Positions 1 to 9,088 of a DNA stretch of 50,760 nt are shown here, one piece after another (position 1 is the first letter of the stretch; each line of letters starts with the position of its first letter). Location of the stretch: NCBI GenBank assembly GCA_013044385.1, contig JABEUN010000021.1, positions 1-50,760 of the forward strand, given 5' to 3'. Source of the DNA: Acidimicrobiaceae bacterium. Its GTDB lineage: Bacteria > Actinomycetota > Acidimicrobiia > Acidimicrobiales > Acidimicrobiaceae. A program made the translations under genes and the position numbers. Below the pieces are notes generated by a model, which was given only the letters and a program-made list of their open reading frames with translations, ran no database searches and was not told the origin of the DNA.

Positions 1-1
1 C

Positions 2-994
2 AACCAGCCCATCGTCGGCATGGCTGCAACACCCGATGGCAAGGGCTACTGGCTCGTAGCATCTGATGGTGGAATCTTCACCTTTGGTGATGCGACCTAT
101 GCAGGATCGGGCGTCTCGGCAAATATCGGGTCACCAGTCGCCGGGATAAGTAGGAACAGTGTTGGTGGTTACTGGATGGTCACGACCACTGGAAGTACCG
201 TCGACTTCCAGCCAGGATCTTCGCCGGTTGTAAATTCAGCCCCAACGCCGGTTTCAAGTGCCCCGGCACCAACAGGTGGACAGATCGCAGGCGGAAGTAG
301 CGGTGCGACCTGGGACTCATTTGGTGTCACCTCCGACGCTTCAGCAACCTTCCCGAATCTGCCCTATCATGAGATCACCCAGCCCGCGCCCGCATCGGCT
401 GGCTACAGCTTCTTACTCACACAGAATTCAAATTCGAACGCTCCCGTAAGGTGGAACCCTTGTGCCCCAATCAACTACCAAGTGAACCTCGGGTATGCGC
501 CATCGAACGGACTTGCTCTCATTCAGCAATCGCTCGCTGAAATATCAAACGCCACCGGCATTCAATTCAACTATCAGGGCACGACCACACAGCTACCTAC
601 CCTTGAGCGTAACTCAGTGGTACAGGGGCCAAACGGTCCGGAGTGGGCGCCGGTCCTAATTGCATGGGAACCAGCAAATGCGACCGACTACCTTCCCGGC
701 GGAAACGTCATCGGAATGGGAGGCTCAAGTGCCGCATTTACAGGTACCAGATGGACCTATGTCACCGGAGAGGCAGCGTTTTCTTCCACGTACGCCGCCA
801 CCGCCGGTCAAGAGACATCGCTAGTGCTCCACGAACTCGGACACGTCATGGGTATGGGACACGTGAATGATCCGACCCAGGTCATGAACCCCGTCGACAA
901 TTTCAATGCGCCGACCACCTACGGCAGAGGAGATCTGACAGGACTAGCTCACCTCGGACTTGCAGCCGGTTGCATCGCAACTCCGACACCGTAG
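2..994 (+). CDS. Secreted propeller-repeat / matrixin-like zinc metalloprotease, C-terminal part
   Basis: The reading frame is open from the first bases of the window (N-Q-P-I-V-G-M...), so the gene starts upstream and only its C-terminal part of about 330 residues is present. The first ~60 residues belong to the repeat type 'GYWLVASDGGIFTFGDA', which in Acidimicrobiia forms long arrays in secreted or surface proteins. A Ser/Pro/Ala-rich linker follows, then a matrixin/metzincin-type domain with the zinc motif HELGHVMGMGH at 830-862 (HExxHxxGxxH) and a Met-turn-like VMNP shortly after. The domain is therefore probably a zinc endopeptidase acting outside the cell; its substrate cannot be told. 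A strong hairpin lies 33 bases after the stop. The catalytic call is firm, the surface location is inferred. Confidence 0.85.
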   Translation, partial: NQPIVGMAATPDGKGYWLVASDGGIFTFGDATYAGSGVSANIGSPVAGISRNSVGGYWMVTTTGSTVDFQPGSSPVVNSAPTPVSSAPAPTGGQIAGGSSGATWDSFGVTSDASATFPNLPYHEITQPAPASAGYSFLLTQNSNSNAPVRWNPCAPINYQVNLGYAPSNGLALIQQSLAEISNATGIQFNYQGTTTQLPTLERNSVVQGPNGPEWAPVLIAWEPANATDYLPGGNVIGMGGSSAAFTGTRWTYVTGEAAFSSTYAATAGQETSLVLHELGHVMGMGHVNDPTQVMNPVDNFNAPTTYGRGDLTGLAHLGLAAGCIATPTP

Positions 995-1027
995 TCAATA
1001 CAAGTTCACTTCCCAAAACCACCCAAA

Positions 1028-1068
1028 AGTACATGAGCCGGGCCCACCTAGGGTCCGGCTCATGTACT
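1028..1068. terminator. Strong hairpin after the metalloprotease gene
   Basis: Arms at 1028-1041 and 1055-1068 are perfect 14-base complements, and the stem continues inward with one G-T wobble and three G-C pairs to a five-base loop (ACCTA). It sits 33 bases after the stop codon at 994. It has a short A-run before it and no clear T-run after it, so it is a terminator-like hairpin rather than a textbook intrinsic terminator; it may work in both directions. Confidence 0.6.
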
Positions 1069-1674
1069 TGAAATCACAACTTCGAAGAGTCCACACAATT
1101 CATCGAGTATGTGAAAAACCACGGGCCACGGCCTGCGTTGTTGGTTGTACCTGGAGATCGATCGCCACGACAGCGCCCGACTTAGCACAGGCCTAACCCC
1201 TTCCCCTAGGTCGGCTCCGCTGAAAGATAGACCTGCCATCAACGCCCATCTGCCGCCAAGTGACCAACAGATCTGGGTCCAGCTGTATCAACTAGCCCGC
1301 TGGATAGTCAGTGCCTCTGCATGGTAAAGCCGACAATGACTTTGCAACGCCCAGCTCTGGGCGAGGTCCTGAATCCCGTTCGGACCTAGATAATTCGAAC
1401 ATTCCAGACACCTTCACCCGCTTTAGCTTGGGCTCATCATCCAGACGCTGGCATACAGGCACCAGAGCTAAAGCGCAGAAACCAACCCTTTCGTCTACCA
1501 GATACTCAATCAGGGTGACCGTCGACAAGGCCCCGAATTGAGCACCTCGTCTACCAATCGGCCCACCGCATACAGACGCCGGCTCATACCGGCCCGCCGC
1601 GGCGCTCAACTGGTTAGGAACTCACCAGAAGTTTGCGATACGCACCTATCTGGTATGCGGCTAGCTTCGGATAG
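1069..1674. other. Gene-free stretch before the SDR gene
   Basis: About 600 bases with open frames on both strands (for example 1292-1609 minus) that show no recognisable protein motif and no ribosome binding site. I see no tRNA or known RNA fold. The promoter of the downstream SDR gene should lie at its right end, but no convincing -35/-10 pair is visible. Confidence 0.5.
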
Positions 1675-2421
1675 ATGGATCTAGGTCTGAACGGTAAAAC
1701 GGCACTCGTAACTGGTGGATCATCCGGCCTCGGGCTGGGCACAGCGGCCGCGCTCGCAGACGAGGGCGTGAATGTGGTAATCGCCAGTAGAAGTCGGGAG
1801 AAGATCGACGCGGCCCTCCTAAAGCACCCAAAAATACTGTCGGGGATCGAGTGCGACCTTTCTACTCCAGATGGGGTAGATGGACTAGTCAGTACCGCCA
1901 TCGCCCGGTTGGGGCAGGTCGATATCGTCATATTGAATGCGGGTGGCCCAAAAGCTGGCGGATATGAAGTTGGTACACCAGAAGCGATTCGAGGTGCACT
2001 CGAGCAGAATCTTGTTTCAATGGCGACTCTTGCACAAGCCGCGGTGGCACCGATGATCGAGCGAGACTGGGGGCGGATTCTTGCAATTACCTCGTTATGG
2101 GTCCGCCAGCCGAGTCCCGGACTAATCCTTTCGAATACAGCCAGATCTGGTTTGACCGCTTTCCTCAAGACTATGGCCACACAGGTAGCAAGGCATGGAG
2201 TCACGGTCAACACTATTCAGCCAGGCTTCCACCAGACCGACCGCCTGATGGCGTTGAATGGCGGTGACATATCCCGAGTTGCCGACGCTGTCCCATCCAA
2301 GACGGTTGGTGACCCCTACGACTTCGGAAAAGTGGCGGCCTTCATGGTTTCGGAGCCATCTCGCTTCGTAAACGGAGTCTCTTTGTGGGTGGACGGAGGG
2401 TCATACACAGGTCTTCAGTAG
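1675..2421 (+). CDS. Short-chain dehydrogenase/reductase (SDR) family protein, atypical active site
   Basis: A 248-residue protein of normal SDR length. The Rossmann cofactor motif TGGSSGLG is at residues 13-20, NAGG at 88-91 and the C-terminal 'VNTIQPG' and 'NGVSLWVDGGSY' blocks are typical of 3-oxoacyl-ACP-reductase-like SDRs. The catalytic serine is present (S140), but the positions 13 and 17 residues later, normally Tyr and Lys of YxxxK, read S153 and R157 ('LSNTAR'). A subfamily with this 'LSNTxR' sequence exists, so it is probably a conserved variant and not decay. NAD(P) binding is likely; the substrate and even the oxidoreductase activity are uncertain. No good ribosome binding site precedes the ATG. 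It lies 68 bases upstream of a Dabb protein on the same strand. Confidence 0.85.
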   Translation: MDLGLNGKTALVTGGSSGLGLGTAAALADEGVNVVIASRSREKIDAALLKHPKILSGIECDLSTPDGVDGLVSTAIARLGQVDIVILNAGGPKAGGYEVGTPEAIRGALEQNLVSMATLAQAAVAPMIERDWGRILAITSLWVRQPSPGLILSNTARSGLTAFLKTMATQVARHGVTVNTIQPGFHQTDRLMALNGGDISRVADAVPSKTVGDPYDFGKVAAFMVSEPSRFVNGVSLWVDGGSYTGLQ

Positions 2422-2489
2422 TTCCGCCACGAACCTACAACTACCGACCATTTCAGGTCGGTCAACTGAATCAGCCAATAGGAGGACCC

Positions 2490-2789
2490 TTGATTAGGCA
2501 CGTAGTCAATTTCAGATTCAACGCGGGTACGACCGACGAAATGGTGTCGGCTCTGTCTGCGGCATTGGAGACCTTGAGCGACCAGATCCAAGGCATACGG
2601 AACTTCACCCACGGCAAGGACCTCGGACTTTGGCCAGAGGGCTCCAACTACTCCTACACCGTGATCGCGGAGTTCGATACCGAGGAGAGCTATCGCGCTT
2701 ACGCCGCTGACCCTTATCATCAGGAAGTGATCCGGAAGTATCTGCTCCCTATCCTGAAGGACAGGGCGGCGGTTCAGTTCGAGGCTTAG
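2490..2789 (+). CDS. Dabb (stress-responsive alpha/beta barrel) domain protein
   Basis: A 99-residue protein starting at TTG 2490, chosen because AGGAGGA lies directly upstream (2480-2486) and because 'IRHVVNFRF' is the usual start of a Dabb domain; the open frame itself extends further upstream without support. The 'HVV.F.F' strand, the central 'GIRNFTHGKDL' and the C-terminal 'DPYHQEVIRKYLLPIL' match the dimeric ferredoxin-like Dabb fold. Members range from plant stress proteins to small bacterial enzymes, so no reaction can be assigned. It sits between an SDR and an MFS gene with the same orientation and could be cotranscribed with both. Confidence 0.85.
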   Translation: MIRHVVNFRFNAGTTDEMVSALSAALETLSDQIQGIRNFTHGKDLGLWPEGSNYSYTVIAEFDTEESYRAYAADPYHQEVIRKYLLPILKDRAAVQFEA

Positions 2790-2882
2790 TGGTAGATCGA
2801 TCATTCGCAAGCCTCCGGTGAGGGAAGGATTGACCTGACTGATTGGCTCATATCTATCGCCAGATTCATCAGGCGCCACCTG

Positions 2883-4130
2883 TTGGACACCGATCCAATT
2901 CGCGCTTCACAGGACTTCAGAAGGCTCCTAATATCCGAGGTAATCGGAACCATACCTGAGGAGATCGCCTATGTAGGAGTCCCCTTCCAGGCCTACCGCA
3001 TATCCCACTCGTCGCTGATCGTCGGCACAATTGTTCTTTTCGCCCTAATTCCGATGCTCATCGCAGCGATCGGCGGCGGGCTATTGGCCGATGTGATCGA
3101 CAAGAAGTTGGTCATCTTGGGCTCGAGGATTCTGTCCACACTCAGCGTTCTGATCCTATTTTTCGACAGCGGGCCAAGAACGGTCGGATTATCACTGCTT
3201 ATCGTTGGGGCGTTGGTTCGCTACTTCGCTATCTTCCTCCGCAGCCCCTCGATCGAATCACTGGTACCTGTCTACGTACGCTCCGACCAGCTCGCGGCGG
3301 GAGCGGCAACGGTGTCGAGCTTGGAGAACCTCGTCCAACTTGTGATGGTTCCGGTTGCTGGCCTGCTGATTGCATCGGTAGGGTTGAAAATGAGCTACGC
3401 GATAGGAATAGTGGTAGCAGCCATTGCCGTTGGCTATAGCTTCACCCTCGCCCCAGCAAGACCACCTGGCGACCGCAGGTCATCCGACAGTAGTGCGATT
3501 TCATCAGCCCTACGCGGCTTCCGTTATGCAGCAACACGCAAGGATCTGCTAGGAACATACCTGATCGACTTCCTGGCGATGCTATTTGGAGTTCCAAATT
3601 CGCTGTTTCCGCAAATTGCATCTCGGTCCGGTGGCGCCGGGTTCCTGGGCCTGATGTACGCGGCCCCTTCGCTGGGTTCCTTTGTCATGAGTCTGGCGAG
3701 CGGCTGGACCTCGAGGATCAGACACTATGGAAGGGCTATAGTCAGCGCTGCGATGGTCTGGGGGCTCGCCCTAATACCGATCGGCTTCGTGAATTCAAAA
3801 CTGGCAATCCTGACGCTTCTCGCTATCGCCGGAGCAGCCGACATGGTGAGTGGAATTTTCAGGAGGGCCTTTTGGAACCTGACTATCCCAAGCTCAGTCA
3901 GGGGGCGGATGGCCGCAATTGAGATGGTCTCCTACACATCGGGACCAGCCATCGGAGGATTCGAATCCGGCGTGGTGGAGAGGCTGTTCGGACTCGAAAC
4001 ATCGATCGTCTCCGGTGGGATACTCTCCATGGTCTCAGTTGGCTTGGCGGCTTCTCTGTTGCCGACGATGTGGAACTTCCGTTCGGACAGATTTAGCGGC
4101 ACGACTAGAGACCAAACAGAAGATACTTAG
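2883..4130 (+). CDS. MFS transporter, EntS/MFS_3-like exporter
   Basis: A 415-residue membrane protein beginning with TTG. Hydrophobic segments can be followed from residue ~45 to ~390, consistent with a 12-helix major facilitator. The loop 'GGGLLADVIDKKLVILGSR' after the second helix corresponds to MFS motif A (G-x-L-a-D-r-x-x-r-k/r). The general pattern resembles the EntS-like drug and siderophore exporter group. The substrate is unknown. It is the last gene of a plus-strand run SDR-Dabb-MFS and ends only 13 bases from the stop of the convergent tyrA gene, leaving no room for a separate terminator between them. A ribosome binding site for the TTG is not obvious, so the start is uncertain. 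Confidence 0.85.
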   Translation: MDTDPIRASQDFRRLLISEVIGTIPEEIAYVGVPFQAYRISHSSLIVGTIVLFALIPMLIAAIGGGLLADVIDKKLVILGSRILSTLSVLILFFDSGPRTVGLSLLIVGALVRYFAIFLRSPSIESLVPVYVRSDQLAAGAATVSSLENLVQLVMVPVAGLLIASVGLKMSYAIGIVVAAIAVGYSFTLAPARPPGDRRSSDSSAISSALRGFRYAATRKDLLGTYLIDFLAMLFGVPNSLFPQIASRSGGAGFLGLMYAAPSLGSFVMSLASGWTSRIRHYGRAIVSAAMVWGLALIPIGFVNSKLAILTLLAIAGAADMVSGIFRRAFWNLTIPSSVRGRMAAIEMVSYTSGPAIGGFESGVVERLFGLETSIVSGGILSMVSVGLAASLLPTMWNFRSDRFSGTTRDQTEDT

Positions 4131-4143
4131 GAAGTGCTCGGGG

Positions 4144-5133
4144 CTATATCGTGTGAAGGACCACATAGCCCCCCTCATTGGATGTTTCTATAATCCGCCG
4201 ACCACTGTTGCGGATCTGATCCAGGTATCCCTTCACCTCTGAGACGTCTCCCCTCCAGATTATGGAAGTGGGATTAGGATCATCCCGCTTCTGGCCCGCC
4301 AACTGTGAAGAGCGAATCCATCGGTAAAGCGAGACCTCCTCCTCCTCGGAGAGGTTCCCTTCGACCTCCATCAACAACGCACTTAAGTCCGCCAAAGCGG
4401 CCTTCAGTGCTACCCGGTTTGGCCAGCAGAGATCGAGAATCCGATCCGGATCCGTAGCTGCCACCCTCGTCGCACCCTTGAACGACCCGGCCGCAAGTAG
4501 CTCGACTACGGGAAGGTGATCGGACTGATGAAGTTGACGAACAAGGGCCAGAGCTATGAGGTGGGGCAGGTGGGAGACCTGAGCCACAGACTGATCGTGG
4601 AGTTCCACAGAGAGGGGAAGAAAGCATGCGCGCAACTGTCTCGACAGAAGTGCCAGGACAGCAATGACTAGATCTGATCCGTACTGTGTCGAAGTGTCGA
4701 CCTCCGCCCAGATCGCATCGTCCAAAACATGAGGATCCCTTGAGCCAAATCCGCTTCCCTCTCGGCCCGCCATCGGGTGAAGGCTCAAGTAGGAGACGGA
4801 TGCATCCGAACGGACCAGCTCTGAGATCGGTATGACGACGCCACTCTTCACCGAGGCCAGATCCACCACGACCAGGGGCGCCTCGACCCCCGTCGCACGT
4901 CTGTTATCCAAAAGGGCCTTAACCGACGACAAGACGGCTCCAGTTGGAACCGCGTAGATAACCACGTCGAATCGGACCAGCTCGGCCTCCGAATCGACCA
5001 CCCTTAGACCAGCCGCTGCCGCGGCGCTCCTAGAAATAGGGTCGCGATCGAAAACAGCGAGTTCAACATGGCCATTCAGCGCCTCGGCGAGTGAACCTCC
5101 AATGTGTCCTAACCCACAGATAGCCAGCTTCAT
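4144..5133 (-). CDS. tyrA: Prephenate dehydrogenase (tyrosine branch)
   Basis: A 329-residue protein with an N-terminal NAD-binding motif GLGHIGGSLA (residues 7-16) and the family signature HPMAGREGSG (119-128), followed by the all-helical dimerisation domain. It would convert prephenate to 4-hydroxyphenylpyruvate with NAD in the cytoplasm; an arogenate dehydrogenase cannot be excluded from sequence alone. There is no clear C-terminal ACT domain of its own. The ATG (5133-5131) follows the TAG stop of pheA (5136-5134) with no base between them, which points to translational coupling, so the two aromatic-branch enzymes form one operon transcribed on the minus strand. Confidence 0.92.
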   Translation of the reverse strand: MKLAICGLGHIGGSLAEALNGHVELAVFDRDPISRSAAAAAGLRVVDSEAELVRFDVVIYAVPTGAVLSSVKALLDNRRATGVEAPLVVVDLASVKSGVVIPISELVRSDASVSYLSLHPMAGREGSGFGSRDPHVLDDAIWAEVDTSTQYGSDLVIAVLALLSRQLRACFLPLSVELHDQSVAQVSHLPHLIALALVRQLHQSDHLPVVELLAAGSFKGATRVAATDPDRILDLCWPNRVALKAALADLSALLMEVEGNLSEEEEVSLYRWIRSSQLAGQKRDDPNPTSIIWRGDVSEVKGYLDQIRNSGRRIIETSNEGGYVVLHTI

Positions 5134-6039
5134 CTAGATCGCTATCGAGTTCGGCTCGAGACTGCCTAGTGGAAGCGAGTCGAACGGGGTGGTCACCTCC
5201 ACACCCTTCCACTTTGGATACGAACCCAATACCTTTACCGATGTTCCCGAAGCCAACAAAGAAGCCACTGCGTGCGAGACGGGCTCCTCCAGGATATGAC
5301 CTTCGCATGTGATCGAGAAACTGTGCATCCCGAGCTTCGCCTGCAGGGGTCTCGACAGGATTGATACCATATTTACCTCTGCGTCGGAGAAAATCTGGGC
5401 CACCTTGGCGAGACTTCCGACGGTATCTGCGGATGGCGTAACGATCAGGGACGTCTTATCCCTGCCAGTAGGCGCCGTTATCTCCTGGCCTATGAGCACG
5501 TATCTGGTGCGGATCTCATTGACGTCAGAGACCTGTGAAGCGTACATTGTGAGGTCGAACATCTCGCCAACTTCGGGAGGAGCGAGCGCCACCAGGGTGG
5601 GATCTCGCTCGACCACTACAGTCCTACACGCGTCTGAAGTGGAAAGGGCATGTCTAGTTGTAAGGCCGCGCTCCTTGATGAATCTCGACGACAGGTCGAG
5701 CACCATCGGGTGGGATATGACGGAGGTAAACACCTCCTGGCCGGTTAGACCGAAGCAGGCGATTCCCTCGGCGAGGACCACCTCACCTTGAATCCTGACG
5801 TTGGTGGAACCGAAGATCAACCTGTCCAAGATGGTGGTCATCTCCCCGTCCGTCGAGTTCTCCATAGGCAGGATTCCATAACATCCAGGTGTGTTGTTGA
5901 CGGTCTGGATCACCTCAGTTACCGACGGCATGGGAAGCGGCTCATACTTGCCGATAGAGTCGAAAAGTTCGATGGCACGGTAGTCAGACGTCCCCTTCGG
6001 GCCGGTGAAACAGACCAGCATCTCGCTATCGAACTCCAC
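5134..6039 (-). CDS. pheA: Prephenate dehydratase with ACT domain (phenylalanine branch)
   Basis: A 301-residue protein that would decarboxylate and dehydrate prephenate to phenylpyruvate. GPKGTSDYRA at residues 13-22 is the family's first signature (usually GPxGTFSE), and 'NEIRTRYVLIG' corresponds to the N-x-TRF catalytic motif, with Tyr in place of Phe. A C-terminal ACT domain begins at 'KTSLIVTPSADTVGSLAKVAQIF'; the usual ESRP allosteric motif reads LSRP here, so phenylalanine feedback inhibition may be altered. The GTG start at 6039 is chosen because AGAGGAGAGG lies just upstream on the minus strand. It is the first gene of the pheA-tyrA operon and divergent from an LLM oxidoreductase. 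Confidence 0.93.
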   Translation of the reverse strand: MEFDSEMLVCFTGPKGTSDYRAIELFDSIGKYEPLPMPSVTEVIQTVNNTPGCYGILPMENSTDGEMTTILDRLIFGSTNVRIQGEVVLAEGIACFGLTGQEVFTSVISHPMVLDLSSRFIKERGLTTRHALSTSDACRTVVVERDPTLVALAPPEVGEMFDLTMYASQVSDVNEIRTRYVLIGQEITAPTGRDKTSLIVTPSADTVGSLAKVAQIFSDAEVNMVSILSRPLQAKLGMHSFSITCEGHILEEPVSHAVASLLASGTSVKVLGSYPKWKGVEVTTPFDSLPLGSLEPNSIAI

Positions 6040-6193
6040 TTACCTCTCCTCTTGTTAGAACGCAAACCTACCAATAGCCTAGGGTGGCCGCGGCTCGAAG
6101 AACAGTGGAGTTCGACACTTCCGGACCAATTCCCAAACCCACCTCCAGAACCACTACCGTAGAGAGAAGTGGCGTTCGGAGACTGGAGTCGCA

Positions 6194-7126
6194 GTGGGTG
6201 GATCAGAACAGAACATGGGACAGTCCGATCAGCGAAAGGTCAGATTTCCCTCTCGGGTCGGAATCTGGACTACGACCCTCGACCTCGTGGACCCTGGCGA
6301 AGCCAGAGAGATTGCCACCGAGATCGACGAGCTGGGATACGGCTCGATCTTCTTCGGAGAGGCTTACGGTCGGGAAGCCTTCACAACTGCATCGCTGCTA
6401 CTTGACGCAACCGAAAATCTGGTGGTGGCAACCGCTATCGCAAACATCTATGCAAGGGACGCAATGGCCGCCAACGCAGCGTCTCGAACTCTCGATGCGG
6501 CCTTTCCGAACAGGTTCATCATGGGACTGGGTGTAAGTCACATGCCCCTTGTCGAGCGTTTCAGGGGACACCGGTACGAAAGTCCCGTCGCTACCATGAG
6601 CGACTACTTGGAGAAAGTTGACTCTGCAACCTTTTTGGCCAGCGGATTGAAAACACGTCCCAAGAGGGTGATTGCCGCACTCGGTCCAAAGATGCTAGAT
6701 CTGGCACGTAGTCAAGCAGACGGCTCGCATCCGTACTTGGTCACACCCGAGCACACCGAGATGGCGAGATCGACCCTGGGACCTGACCACATGCTGCTCG
6801 TCGAACAAGCAGTGGCCCTTACCGACGATGAGGATGACTTTCTGGCCCGTGCGCACGCCCACCTCGAGTTCTACACCGGACTGCCAAATTATCGAAACAA
6901 CTGGACCAGACTTGGATTCGAAGAGTCAGACTACGTCAGGGGCGGCTCACGTCGACTCAAAGACGCACTCGTTGTGCGCGGCGGAGTCGACGCAGCAGTA
7001 CGTAGGATCCGTGAACATCTTGATGCCGGCGCCGACCACGTGTGCGTGCAGTTCATCGGAAGAGATGGGCAGAGGCCACCGGTTGAGGACTGGCGAGCAG
7101 TGGCGCCCGAACTCATCGGGCTGTAA
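6194..7126 (+). CDS. LLM-class, probably F420-dependent oxidoreductase
   Basis: A 310-residue bacterial-luciferase-like TIM barrel. The opening 'VGIWTTTLDL', the 'ELGYGSIFFGEAYGREAFTTASLLLDATENLVVATAIANIYARDAMAANAASRTLD' block and 'FIMGLGVSH' are typical of actinobacterial members that use coenzyme F420; it resembles the MSMEG_4141-type subfamily as I remember it. The GTG at 6194 has GGAG six to seven bases upstream; ATG 6215 is an alternative that would remove seven residues. Substrate unknown. It is divergent from pheA-tyrA and stands alone, with a convergent VOC gene downstream. Confidence 0.85.
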   Translation: MGGSEQNMGQSDQRKVRFPSRVGIWTTTLDLVDPGEAREIATEIDELGYGSIFFGEAYGREAFTTASLLLDATENLVVATAIANIYARDAMAANAASRTLDAAFPNRFIMGLGVSHMPLVERFRGHRYESPVATMSDYLEKVDSATFLASGLKTRPKRVIAALGPKMLDLARSQADGSHPYLVTPEHTEMARSTLGPDHMLLVEQAVALTDDEDDFLARAHAHLEFYTGLPNYRNNWTRLGFEESDYVRGGSRRLKDALVVRGGVDAAVRRIREHLDAGADHVCVQFIGRDGQRPPVEDWRAVAPELIGL

Positions 7127-7154
7127 TGTCCTAGGGTCGAGCACCTGCAGGTCC

Positions 7155-7172
7155 GGCCAATTCTGATTGGTC
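7155..7172. terminator. Weak hairpin between convergent genes
   Basis: Arms 7155-7161 and 7166-7172 pair over seven bases with one G-T wobble around a TCTG loop. It lies 29 bases after the LLM oxidoreductase stop in the convergent gap to the VOC gene. There is no T-run. A perfect ten-base palindrome ACCTGCAGGT is just upstream (7143-7152). Confidence 0.3.
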
Positions 7173-7355
7173 CTAGGTAACACCTAACCGCCTGCTTAGT
7201 CCACAAGTAGGGCCGATTCAAAACGTGACAAAGGGGTCAGATCCCCGTTTCCAATCTCGAATTCGATGCAGAAACGTATTCACTCACACCGCCATACCTA
7301 AAAGCCCGCGCTCCAATTGACTGTGTTGCTCCACATCCAGTATGGGTCCGTTCAC

Positions 7356-7793
7356 CTACTCACTGGATGGGGGCACGTAATTGAACATCCAGCGCACTCC
7401 GAATCTGTCCAGACACGTACCCCAAGTGGCACCCCAAAACATATCTGAAAGCGGTGAGAACTCGGTTGAACCTTCGGACAGGGCATCGTACAAGCGTTGA
7501 GTCTCCTCCTTGGAGTCCGGCTCGAGCACAATCGTGGTATTGTTTCCCACCCGCAAATTGTGACCCATCGACTCCAGCATGTCCGTCGCCATCAGGACGT
7601 GACCGGACAGGATGGGAAGCTCCATATGCATCACCATCTGCCTCTCAGCGCTAGATAGTGACTCGGCATCAGGATTCGAGTCGCCCATTCGAAGGATCGG
7701 TCCGAGGAACTCCGTACCGAAGACCGACCTGTAGAAGTTGAACGCCTCCTCGGTATTTCCCATAAAGTTCAGATAGGTACTCACCCGTCCCAC
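7356..7793 (-). CDS. VOC (PhnB-like glyoxalase/bleomycin-resistance fold) protein
   Basis: A 145-residue protein starting at GTG. 'STYLNFMGNTEEAFNFYRSVFGTEF' and the C-terminal 'WGTCLDRFGVRWMFNYV' are the usual ends of PhnB-like vicinal-oxygen-chelate proteins. These small proteins act as metal-dependent enzymes or binding proteins with varied substrates, and nothing here points to one of them. It is monocistronic and its upstream region (7794 onward) is gene-free. Confidence 0.85.
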   Translation of the reverse strand: MGRVSTYLNFMGNTEEAFNFYRSVFGTEFLGPILRMGDSNPDAESLSSAERQMVMHMELPILSGHVLMATDMLESMGHNLRVGNNTTIVLEPDSKEETQRLYDALSEGSTEFSPLSDMFWGATWGTCLDRFGVRWMFNYVPPSSE

Positions 7794-8575
7794 TAGCGGA
7801 CCTCTTTCAAAGTACTGGCCTAGCCAACCAACTTTGGAGAACCTACAGCAGACCCCCGAGATGCTGGACAGACCTCAGATCATGGTTTCCCACTTTATCA
7901 CCCGTGAAATCACGAGATCAGCAAAGTACCTGCGGGATCTTCGGGAATGCTGTCCATTCCGAGACCATTCACATTTCCACAGGTTCTGCGAACTCAAAGG
8001 AACAGCGCCATTGTCGGTTTCGACACTAGATCTGTCTGATCGGTCAGCACCGACTAGGTGAATCTCTTTATCAGATGGGACCGGGGTGCTTCACTAGCAG
8101 ACAAACACTCAGCGGTGCCAAGTACCGATAGAAACCCTCTTCTGAAGAGCTACGTGAGTAGTCCAGCAAACGGGCCGTCCATCCGAAACTACAAAACTCC
8201 TGATCGGATCTGACGGTACTGCCCGATCCAAACCAACTTGTGCAACCCACAAATTATCCCCGACCATCCATCTGGTCGTGACACCCATAGTCCTTGTGAG
8301 CTCCTAGGAGGAATCGAGAGTGAAGCCGTTTTTGCCTTCGACGGCGACCGCTCAGTCCGACTAGATCTGCGGTCGGATCGCAAGGAGTAAGTCTGGGCCG
8401 CATCGCTACTTTGTGCAGCGAACTCACAGCGAAACTCGGGACAAACTGCGCCTCTTGCTCAATTCATAGCCCAATGCTACGTCGCCCAACGTGACCGAAG
8501 TTTGCGTTGAGACGCTTCACCAGTTGCCAGTTCCCCCGCTGTCGAACTTCAGATCGATCCTTTAGTGTTGATGGT
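7794..8575. other. Gene-free stretch between VOC and DUF1269 genes
   Basis: Almost 800 bases without a supportable gene. Two short perfect inverted repeats were seen: 8261-8266 with 8273-8278 (six bases, six-base loop) and 8345-8351 with 8369-8375 (seven bases). An AGGAGG at 8306-8311 precedes a GTG at 8320 by a good distance, but the frame closes after 14 codons. The promoter of the VOC gene should lie at the left end. No tRNA or known RNA family was recognised. Confidence 0.45.
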
Positions 8576-9088
8576 TCAGTCGCCGGCAGCAGCATTGCCA
8601 AGAGACTCTTTAAGTCTCTCAATCGTCATATCGTCCAAGGTGGTCCTAATCACCTTCGTTGGATGGTATGGATCAAAAGCCCTAGCCATCTCATCGGCGT
8701 CTCCCGTCACACCGATCAGCATCAGCGCTGAAGTGCCGGGAGTCAGTTCAGACTTGACCTCCTTGACGAGTTGCTCATCGATACCGGAGTGCTTCATAGC
8801 CTCTCCGACTAGCGCCCCAGCTCCCAAGCCTCCGAGCCACCCTCCGAAGAACCACGCAGGGGGGAACCACCATACAAGCAGAAGTCCAATAAGGCCGCCC
8901 CACATGGCTCCTTTTGCTACTGAGCCGTGAGGAGTGTGGAGTGTGACAAGTCCCGTCTTGTGTTTCTCGACAATTCCAACGTCACCTATCCAGGCGTAAC
9001 GGAGCTCCTCAAGGGCTCGAGCTGCCGACAGTGCCTTCTGTGCCCCGTACTGATCATCGAACTTGAGGACTATCAAGTCTGCTGACAT
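8576..9088 (-). CDS. DUF1269-type membrane-associated protein
   Basis: A 170-residue protein starting at ATG 9088, chosen over the upstream in-frame start because AGAGGAGAG precedes it and 'MSADLIVLKFDDQYGAQKAL' is the usual N-terminus of DUF1269 proteins. A Gly-rich hydrophobic hairpin (about residues 60-95, 'GGLIGLLLVWWFPPAWFFGGWLGGLGAGALVGEA') is followed by a basic/acidic C-terminal domain with 'LTPGTSALMLIG'. Function unknown; family members are often linked to stress or membrane processes. It stands alone between two gene-poor regions. Confidence 0.85.
   Translation of the reverse strand: MSADLIVLKFDDQYGAQKALSAARALEELRYAWIGDVGIVEKHKTGLVTLHTPHGSVAKGAMWGGLIGLLLVWWFPPAWFFGGWLGGLGAGALVGEAMKHSGIDEQLVKEVKSELTPGTSALMLIGVTGDADEMARAFDPYHPTKVIRTTLDDMTIERLKESLGNAAAGD

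Noticed and set aside
1292-1609. 105-codon minus-strand frame
   Set aside because: No ribosome binding site, no family resemblance, overlapping frames on the other strand and low-complexity composition.
8320-8364. 14-codon frame with AGGAGG at a good distance
   Set aside because: Too short to support; AGGAGG occurs by chance, and there is no gene it could lead into.
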